From positions 1 through 9,476 of the forward strand of contig RGSV01000033.1 of NCBI GenBank assembly GCA_010025655.1: a stretch of 9,476 nucleotides of DNA. The letters run 5' to 3'. The notes under the pieces are model-generated. The model worked only from the letters and a program-made list of their open reading frames with translations. It searched no databases and had not been told where the DNA came from. Each line of letters starts with the position of its first letter. The first letter of the stretch is position 1. Of this stretch, positions 1-4,577 are shown one piece after another. The stretch comes from Acidimicrobiia bacterium (lineage in GTDB: Bacteria > Actinomycetota > Acidimicrobiia > Acidimicrobiales > Ilumatobacteraceae). A program made the translations under genes and the position numbers.

Positions 1-34
1 GTCTCGTGGGCTCGGAGATGTGTATAAGAGACAG
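1..34 (+). other. Residual Nextera sequencing adapter with Tn5 mosaic end (artefact)
   Basis: These 34 bases match the Illumina Nextera read-2 transposase adapter from end to end. The last 19 (16-34, AGATGTGTATAAGAGACAG) are the Tn5 mosaic end. They are library sequence, not genome, so true sequence starts at base 35. The adapter happens to stay open in the frame of the following gene and contributes a false N-terminus containing Met-Cys-Ile-Arg-Asp-Arg, the usual translation of this adapter. Confidence 0.98.
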
Positions 35-815
35 GTACACGGTCGAGCGTTGCGGCGCGCACGTTGAGGTACATGCTGGCGCCGAGAGGCCATTGGCTCG
101 ACCACTCGAGACGGCGCAAAATGTGCACGGCTCTGACGGCATGGGCAACATCGGGCTCAAACTCACTGGTCGTACACCCGCATCACACGACGGCATCGGC
201 GCGATGATTGACGCTTTCCGCCGTAACCCTGGTGAACTCGAGCTCGTCACGTTGGGGCCACTTACCAACGTGGCGGTGGCCATACGCAGCGAAGCGAAAT
301 TTGTCTCGTGGGTGAAGCGCTGTGTCAGCATGGCAGGCACTGGGATCTTGCCGGGCAACGTGACCCCTCTGTCGGAGTACAACGTGTGGGCCGACCCTGA
401 AGCTGCCTATGTGGTCTTTGCGTCAGGGCTCCGCATCGAGATGGTCGGTTGGGATGTCAGCTGGCAGGACGCTGCCATCAACGACGAGTTGGCCGCTCAG
501 CTGCGCTCGTTGTCACCGCTTGCGGAATTTGCCATCGATATTCAACGACACGTGCGCCAGTTCTGCGAAGAAGTAACCCAGGTGCCCGGCTTTGACTTCC
601 CCGACCCGATTGCTATGTGTGTCGCGATTGACGACAGCATCGTTACGAGCGAGGTTGACAAGTACGTCGAAGTCATCCTCGGCGACGGGCACGCTCGTGG
701 TCAAACGATGGTCGACACACTTGGGGTGCTACGCAAACCCGCCAACACACGCGTGGTCTTGCGAGCCGATCAGGCGAAGTTTCACGCAATGCTGCGCCAC
801 GCGCTTCGCGCGTAG
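35..815 (+). CDS. Nucleoside hydrolase (IU-NH family), 5' truncated
   Basis: Ribonucleoside hydrolase that splits the N-glycosidic bond of nucleosides to give free base and ribose in purine/pyrimidine salvage, probably in the cytoplasm. About 259 residues remain; the family usually has about 310, so roughly the first 50, including the Asp-rich calcium and ribose-binding DTDxxxDD motif, lie off the left edge. Visible family landmarks, counted from the Met at base 6: HAGAERPLARP at 23-33, HGSDGMG at 41-47, LVTLGPLTNVA at 80-90, PGNVTPLSEYNVWADPEAA at 116-134 (substrate-binding Glu/Asn block), and FPDPIAM at 198-204 with the C-terminal metal-binding Asp. The His that precedes this Asp in many members is Pro here, a variant I believe occurs in other subgroups. 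The TAG stop gives a normal C-terminus. It converges on rpmA and has no obvious link to the neighbouring operon. Substrate preference cannot be read from this. Confidence 0.88.
799..813 (+). other. Small hairpin at the 3' end of the nucleoside hydrolase gene
   Basis: ACGCGC (799-804), loop TTC, GCGCGT (808-813): a perfect 6-bp stem covering the last codons and the first base of the TAG stop. No T-run follows. It could weakly aid termination or 3'-end stability, but GC-rich coding sequence makes such hairpins by chance. Confidence 0.3.
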
Positions 816-840
816 ACCGCGGCGTTTAGGTAGTCGGCAG

Positions 841-878
841 GTCGCTTAGGCGACGGGAAGTCGCTTAGGCGACGGGAA
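841..878. repeat. Perfect 19-bp tandem duplication, each unit holding a small hairpin
   Basis: The unit GTCGCTTAGGCGACGGGAA occurs twice back to back (841-859 and 860-878) with no mismatch. The right copy contains the rpmA stop codon (865-867, minus) and its last codons; the left copy is an extra piece of that 3' end lying in the convergent gap. Each unit holds the near-palindrome GTCGC-TTAG-GCGAC (5-bp stem, 4-nt loop), so the two genes converge on two identical small stem-loops. No T-run follows on either strand, so an intrinsic terminator of the classic kind is not supported. Confidence 0.9.
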
Positions 879-1119
879 GAACGTCGACCACTTTGCGCCC
901 ACGGCGCTGGCCGAACTTCACGCTGCCATCAACGAGCGAGAACAGCGAATCGTCGCTGGCACGACGCACGTTCTTGCCCGGGTGCACCTTGGTGCCGCGC
1001 TGGCGGATGATGATCGTGCCGGCAGTGATTTTGGTGCCGTCGAACACCTTCACGCCGAGGCGTTGCGCATTTGAATCGCGGCCGTTCTTGGTTGAGCCGC
1101 CACCCTTGGTCTTTGACAT
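865..1119 (-). CDS. rpmA: 50S ribosomal protein L27 (bL27)
   Basis: Ribosomal large-subunit protein whose flexible N-terminus reaches towards the peptidyl-transferase centre. At 84 residues it has the usual family length. It carries the signature block [12 protein letters not shown] (13-24) followed by the Ile-Arg-Gln-Arg-Gly-Thr-x-x-His-Pro-Gly segment (38-48). The basic, glycine-rich start ([12 protein letters not shown]) fits a mature N-terminus without the cleaved extension seen in Firmicutes. The ATG is preceded by GAAAGG (1127-1132, minus) at 7-nt spacing, inside the last codons of rplU, suggesting translational coupling. The gap to rplU is 3 bp. In many bacteria obg follows; here the next gene is a convergent nucleoside hydrolase. 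Confidence 0.97.
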   Translation of the reverse strand: MSKTKGGGSTKNGRDSNAQRLGVKVFDGTKITAGTIIIRQRGTKVHPGKNVRRASDDSLFSLVDGSVKFGQRRGRKVVDVLPVA

Positions 1120-1122
1120 GAT

Positions 1123-1434
1123 TCAGCCTTTCGCGATGCTGGTGATCTTGACGACGCTGTAGCGCTGACGGTGGCCGAACCGACGCCGCTGGTTGGTGCG
1201 ACGCTTGTAGGTGAAGCCGTCAACCTTGTCTCCGAGTTCTTCGCCGACGATGGTGGCCTTGACTGATGCCTTGGCCAACTCGTTGGGGGTCGACAACACC
1301 GTGTCACCATCGACGACAAGCACCGGTGCAAACGACACCTCGGTGCCCTTACCTGCGTTGAGCAATTCGACGCGAAGGGTCTGGCCGCTCGTCACTTTTT
1401 CTTGCTTGCCACCGGCCTTGATTACTGCGTACAT
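1123..1434 (-). CDS. rplU: 50S ribosomal protein L21 (bL21)
   Basis: Large-subunit ribosomal protein that binds 23S rRNA. At 103 residues it has the full family length. It starts with the typical MYAVIKAGGKQEKV and ends with the basic family signature YKRRTNQRRRFGHRQRYSVVKI region (about 76-97), in which RR...GHRQ is the recognisable core. The ATG lies 15 bp after the rne stop with no strong SD, and the gene is followed 3 bp later by rpmA. Rne-rplU-rpmA order is standard in Actinobacteria, so one transcript is likely. I see no L21 leader structure in the short gap. Confidence 0.97.
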   Translation of the reverse strand: MYAVIKAGGKQEKVTSGQTLRVELLNAGKGTEVSFAPVLVVDGDTVLSTPNELAKASVKATIVGEELGDKVDGFTYKRRTNQRRRFGHRQRYSVVKITSIAKG

Positions 1435-1449
1435 AAGCGGCTTTGCACT

Positions 1450-3225
1450 CTATCGGCTCTCGGCAGGCAGGTCTGACCCCGCCTCTACGGCTGCATCATC
1501 TTCCAACAGGTCGGTGTCAACAATGACACCGCGACCATGACAGGCCTGACAGGTGTCGGCGAACGCCGTGAGTAGCCCCTCCCCGATGCGTTTCCGGGTC
1601 ATCTGCACGAGACCAAGCTCCGAGATGTCGAACACCTGGGTGCGGGTTTTGTCGCGGGCCAACGCCTTGCGGAAGGCATCGACTACCTTTCGGCGGTTTT
1701 CCTTGACCTCCATGTCAATGAAGTCGATCACGATGATGCCGCCAATATCGCGCAGGCGCAACTGGCGGGCAATCTCTTCGGCCGCCTCGAGGTTGTTGCC
1801 GAGCACGGTCTCTTCAAGATTCGTCTTGCCAACGTTGCGACCTGTATTCACGTCGATCACCGTGAGGGCCTCGGTGTGCTCTATGACCAACGAACCGCCC
1901 GAGGGCAGCCAGACCTTGCGATCTAGCGCCTTGCGCAACTGTTCGACGACTCGATGCTGTTCAAACAGCGGAAGGTCTTCTTTCTCGGCATCCCAATATT
2001 CCACGCGGTCGACGAAGTCAGGGTTGAACGCGCCAATGTACTCGTGCACCTCGTTGTAGAGCGTGCGGTCGTCAATCACGATGCCGCGATAGTCGCTGCT
2101 GAACTCCTCGCGAATCACTCGCACCGCCAATGACGGCTCGCGGTACAACAGTGTTGGGCTTGAGGCCTTGGTGGCCGCGTCCTTGATCTTTTCCCACCGG
2201 TCGAGCAACTGCTTCATGTCGGTGGTCAACTCGTGCTCGGTGGCATTCTCGGCCGCAGTACGCACGATCAAGCCGTGCTCTTTGGGCTTGATGCGGTCAA
2301 GCACATTGCGCAGACGCTTACGTTCATCGTCGGGCAGACGCTTCGAGATGCCATACGTGCGCGAATCAGGAATCAACACCACGAAACGACCCGGCAACGA
2401 CACTTCTTGTGTCAAGCGGGCACCCTTTTCGCCAATCGGATTCTTCGTCACCTGACACAAGATCAACTGCCCGCGCTTGAGCACCTGCTCAATTCGCGGT
2501 TCTGGGCCCTGCTCAACCACATCGTCTTTGTCGAACTGCACGTCACCGCGGTACAGCACCGCATTCTTTGGGGTTGCGATATCAACAAAGGCGGCCTCCA
2601 TGCCCGGCAGCACGTTCTGCACGCGACCGAGATAGATGTTGCCGTGAATCTGAGAGACGTCATCGGCTGGGCGGCTGACGTAGTGCTCTATAAGGTTGCG
2701 ACCTTCCAACACCGACACCTGCGTCAGGTCGTCGTGCACATGCACGCACATGAGGTAGCGGCCGAGTGGTCTGCCATCGCGCTCTTTGCCGCGCCGACGG
2801 GCGACGAGCTCGGCTTCAATCTCTTCTTCGCTGCGACCGCCACGGCGGCCACCACGCGAACGATCGCCCCGACCACCACCGCGGTCGCCGTTCCGGTCAC
2901 CCCGGTCGCCGCCGTCGCGACCCTGACCTCGGTTGCGGCCCTTGCCGCCGCGGCGTCGGCGCCGATTTCGCGAGCGCTTGGCTTGGCCGTCGCCACCCCC
3001 GTCAGCATCGCCATCACCATTGCGCGAGGTGTCGCTGCTGCTGCTGCTGCGCGCGCCGCCGTCTCGGGCGCCACCATCACGCCCGCCGTCAGTGGCCCCG
3101 TCACGCTCGACGCCGGGCGCACGAAATGCACGTCCTGGCGGCGGCGGAATCGACGGCTTACCCTCACGCGGAGGGTCGGGCAGTTCAACATGCGGCGACG
3201 TGTTGTCGCCGAATTCATTCGTCAT
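1450..3225 (-). CDS. rne: Ribonuclease E/G with Arg/Gly-rich N-terminal tail
   Basis: Endoribonuclease of the RNase E/G family that starts mRNA decay and matures rRNA and tRNA. Length is 591 residues. Residues 1-150 are disordered-looking: Pro-rich (16-31), Asp/Gly/Arg-rich with a five-Ser run (60-64), then dense Arg/Gly repeats (about 84-131). The catalytic core follows: an S1-type RNA-binding fold near 190-275 (HGNIYLGRVQNVLPGMEAAFVDI), a 5'-sensor/RNase H-like part, and the nuclease motifs IDVNTGR (Asp458) and VIDFIDM (Asp501), matching the two Mg-binding aspartates of E. coli RNase E. CQAC (Cys559, Cys562) is the Zn-link. Only 29 residues follow it, so there is no large C-terminal scaffold of the kind in E. 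coli or mycobacteria. The ATG has a strong SD, AGGAAAGG. A 178-bp gap separates it from rodA, so it may have its own promoter. The family call is secure; the RNase E rather than G name rests on context. Confidence 0.96.
   Translation of the reverse strand: MTNEFGDNTSPHVELPDPPREGKPSIPPPPGRAFRAPGVERDGATDGGRDGGARDGGARSSSSSDTSRNGDGDADGGGDGQAKRSRNRRRRRGGKGRNRGQGRDGGDRGDRNGDRGGGRGDRSRGGRRGGRSEEEIEAELVARRRGKERDGRPLGRYLMCVHVHDDLTQVSVLEGRNLIEHYVSRPADDVSQIHGNIYLGRVQNVLPGMEAAFVDIATPKNAVLYRGDVQFDKDDVVEQGPEPRIEQVLKRGQLILCQVTKNPIGEKGARLTQEVSLPGRFVVLIPDSRTYGISKRLPDDERKRLRNVLDRIKPKEHGLIVRTAAENATEHELTTDMKQLLDRWEKIKDAATKASSPTLLYREPSLAVRVIREEFSSDYRGIVIDDRTLYNEVHEYIGAFNPDFVDRVEYWDAEKEDLPLFEQHRVVEQLRKALDRKVWLPSGGSLVIEHTEALTVIDVNTGRNVGKTNLEETVLGNNLEAAEEIARQLRLRDIGGIIVIDFIDMEVKENRRKVVDAFRKALARDKTRTQVFDISELGLVQMTRKRIGEGLLTAFADTCQACHGRGVIVDTDLLEDDAAVEAGSDLPAESR
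2833..2976 (-). repeat. Arg/Gly/Asp low-complexity coding segment in rne
   Basis: Codons for residues 84-131 of RNase E encode nearly only Arg, Gly, Asp, Asn and Ser in imperfect units such as RGGRGDRSRGGRRGG. The composition is that of RGG-type RNA-binding, intrinsically disordered tails. It also explains why several other reading frames stay open across this stretch. Confidence 0.75.
3034..3048 (-). repeat. (AGC)5 microsatellite encoding five serines in rne
   Basis: Five perfect GCT units on the plus strand read as AGC codons on the coding strand, giving Ser60-Ser64 of the RNase E tail. Short trinucleotide tracts like this may vary in length between strains; here it would only lengthen a disordered linker. 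Confidence 0.7.
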
Positions 3226-3403
3226 CTGAAAACCTTTCCTACTGCGGCTTCGTCAGCGAGGCGGCCGCCTACGTGGCCACTCGACACCAACCGTGCCGTA
3301 CCCGAGAGCGGTGCGCGCTACTCCCCTCGCGCTCGCACTCTCGTGCGTATATCGAAACCTGTCGCGGGGGTGACCCCGCAGCGCCTCCAGCCTACCGAGG
3401 CGC
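3226..3403 (-). promoter_or_regulatory. rodA-rne intergenic gap and probable rne leader
   Basis: This is the only non-coding gap over 50 bp in the window. Reading towards rne it contains two hairpins after rodA (3404-3364), a TATACG box-like stretch (about 3345-3351) with no convincing -35 partner, then a two-part inverted repeat: CGAGAG (3303-3308) pairs with CTCTCG (3338-3343), and GCGCG (3313-3317) with CGCGC (3328-3332), with small internal loops. A perfect 12-bp palindrome AGGCGGCCGCCT sits at 3259-3270. RNase E genes are often autoregulated through 5'-leader structure, so a leader role is plausible, but no promoter can be assigned by eye. Confidence 0.4.
3233..3240 (-). promoter_or_regulatory. 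Strong Shine-Dalgarno site for rne
   Basis: AGGAAAGG on the minus strand lies 7 nt before the ATG at 3225-3223. It fixes the start of the 591-residue RNase E form including its disordered tail, and is among the clearest ribosome binding sites in the window. Confidence 0.8.
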
Positions 3404-3404
3404 T
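3364..3404 (-). terminator. Two abutting hairpins at the rodA stop; possible terminator or processing site
   Basis: On the minus strand the first stem is AGCGCCTC/GAGGCGCT (8 bp, 9-nt loop; 3404-3397 with 3387-3380), starting on the last base of the rodA TGA. The second follows with no spacer: GCGGGG-TCAC-CCCCGC (6-bp stem; 3379-3364). Both are perfect and GC-rich. No U-run follows, so this is not a classic intrinsic terminator; it could attenuate read-through into rne or protect the mre transcript's 3' end. Confidence 0.4.
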
Positions 3405-4576
3405 CAGCTTGAACGGCGCATATGCACGCTTTGCACATACCCGAGCATGACGGCCCAAGCCACGAGATGCGAGCCACCATACGAGACAAACGGCAACGGT
3501 AAGCCCGATACGGGCATGATGCCGATGGTCATTCCGATGTTTTGGAAGACCTGCCACGCCAACGTGGCGAAGACTCCAGCCACGAGGAACTTGCCGATTG
3601 GCGAGTTGGCGTTGCGGCCAATCATCCACACTCGAAACAAGATCACGCCAAAGAGCGCTATCACGACAAAACAGCCAACGAGACCGAACTGCTCACCGAT
3701 AGCCGAGAACGGAAAGTCGGTTGATTGCACTGGAATATAACGACCATTGGTCAGTTCACCCTGCAGATAGCCCTTTCCGAAATAGCCGCCTGCGGCAACT
3801 GCGCGCTTGGCGAACCGAACCTGCAAGACCAGATTCTGTAGACCCACGTCGGTGGTGTTGTTCTGATTCCACAACGCGGTAAATCGGTCGAGCTGGTAAC
3901 TGCGTACGACACCGGTCCACATCGACACCACGAACGTGACGATCGCTAGCGCCGCCACACCAACGAAGTGCTTCTGCCGCGTTCCTGCGACAAACAGCAC
4001 ACCGAGCACGCCAACACCCAGTGTCATCGCCGAACCGAGGTCGGGCTGAGCGGCGATGAGCACGAATGGCACACCCGCCAAAACGATGGCGCGAATGAAC
4101 TCGTCATACGGAACCCTGCGCGTGCCGACTTCGGCAAACCATGCAGCAAGCACCAGCACGAGTACGGGCTTTGCGACTTCAGCGGGCTGCACCGAGATAA
4201 GACCAAGGTCGAAAGACAACTTTGTTTCGCCGCTCGTGTAGCCCCACAAGAGCAGCACTGCTAGGGAAAACACCGTTGCCCCATACAGAGGCATTGCTTT
4301 GCTGCGCAGCCAGTCGTGACCCAAGAACATCACGCCAAACAACGCAGCAGCAGCCGCGATGATGAACAACACTTGTCGTTCAGTGAAGTAATACGGATCG
4401 ACACCGCGCAAGACCAGTCGTGGGCTGGTAGCCGAGTAGATGTTGAAGACTCCGATCACCGTGAGCGCAAGTGCCGAAAGCACCATTACCCAATCGACGT
4501 TGCGCCAAGGATCGAGCGCGCTAGCAGAACCACGCGGATCATTGGGACGTTGTCGAAGGCGAAATGTTGCAGTCAT
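3404..4576 (-). CDS. rodA: RodA, SEDS-family peptidoglycan glycosyltransferase
   Basis: Polytopic inner-membrane enzyme that polymerises lipid II into glycan strands for lateral wall growth, paired with PBP2. It has 390 residues: a short cytoplasmic N-terminus (1-27) and about ten hydrophobic segments. Family motifs seen: QPAEVAKP (130-137; usually QPSE), QPDLGSAM (177-184), QSTDFPFSAIGEQFG (284-298) with the essential Asp at 287, and NIGMTIGIMPVSGLPLPFVSYGGS (346-369). One oddity: the block before QPAE, normally GAQRW, reads GETKLSF (116-122), so the conserved Trp position aligned to about residue 121 is Ser. The ATG lies one base after the PBP2 stop, making a TGACATG junction typical of coupled translation. 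Position beside mrdA and mreBCD favours RodA over FtsW. The catalytic role is inferred from the family. Confidence 0.95.
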   Translation of the reverse strand: MTATFRLRQRPNDPRGSASALDPWRNVDWVMVLSALALTVIGVFNIYSATSPRLVLRGVDPYYFTERQVLFIIAAAAALFGVMFLGHDWLRSKAMPLYGATVFSLAVLLLWGYTSGETKLSFDLGLISVQPAEVAKPVLVLVLAAWFAEVGTRRVPYDEFIRAIVLAGVPFVLIAAQPDLGSAMTLGVGVLGVLFVAGTRQKHFVGVAALAIVTFVVSMWTGVVRSYQLDRFTALWNQNNTTDVGLQNLVLQVRFAKRAVAAGGYFGKGYLQGELTNGRYIPVQSTDFPFSAIGEQFGLVGCFVVIALFGVILFRVWMIGRNANSPIGKFLVAGVFATLAWQVFQNIGMTIGIMPVSGLPLPFVSYGGSHLVAWAVMLGYVQSVHMRRSS

Positions 4577-4577
4577 G

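Noticed and set aside
16..34. Tn5 mosaic end as evidence of a resident transposon
   Set aside because: It is part of the complete sequencing adapter at the exact start of the sequence, so it comes from library preparation.
799..878. Hairpins between the convergent genes as a standard bidirectional terminator
   Set aside because: The stems are only 5 to 6 bp and lack a T-run on either strand; termination here is possible but not shown.
3034..3048. Five GCT units as a possible phase-variation tract
   Set aside because: The unit is three bases, so length change keeps the frame; it lies in a disordered tail and cannot switch the gene on or off.
3259..3270. Perfect 12-bp palindrome AGGCGGCCGCCT as an operator
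   Set aside because: It is made only of GC-rich self-complementary sequence around a NotI site, expected by chance at this base composition, and no second copy or matching regulator is visible.
3345..3351. TATACG as the -10 box of an rne promoter
   Set aside because: There is no recognisable -35 element about 17 bp upstream and the match to the -10 consensus is partial; kept only as a mention in the gap entry.
2233..3450. A 405-codon plus-strand open frame opposite rne, Ala/Thr/Val-rich at its end
   Set aside because: It is antisense to the well-supported RNase E frame. Its Ala-rich part is simply the complement of Arg/Gly codons, it runs past the rne start into the gap, and it has no recognisable domain.
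2766..3740. A 324-codon plus-strand frame rich in Arg, His and Cys
   Set aside because: It crosses from rne into rodA on the opposite strand, and its composition is an artefact of high-GC coding sequence read in the wrong frame.
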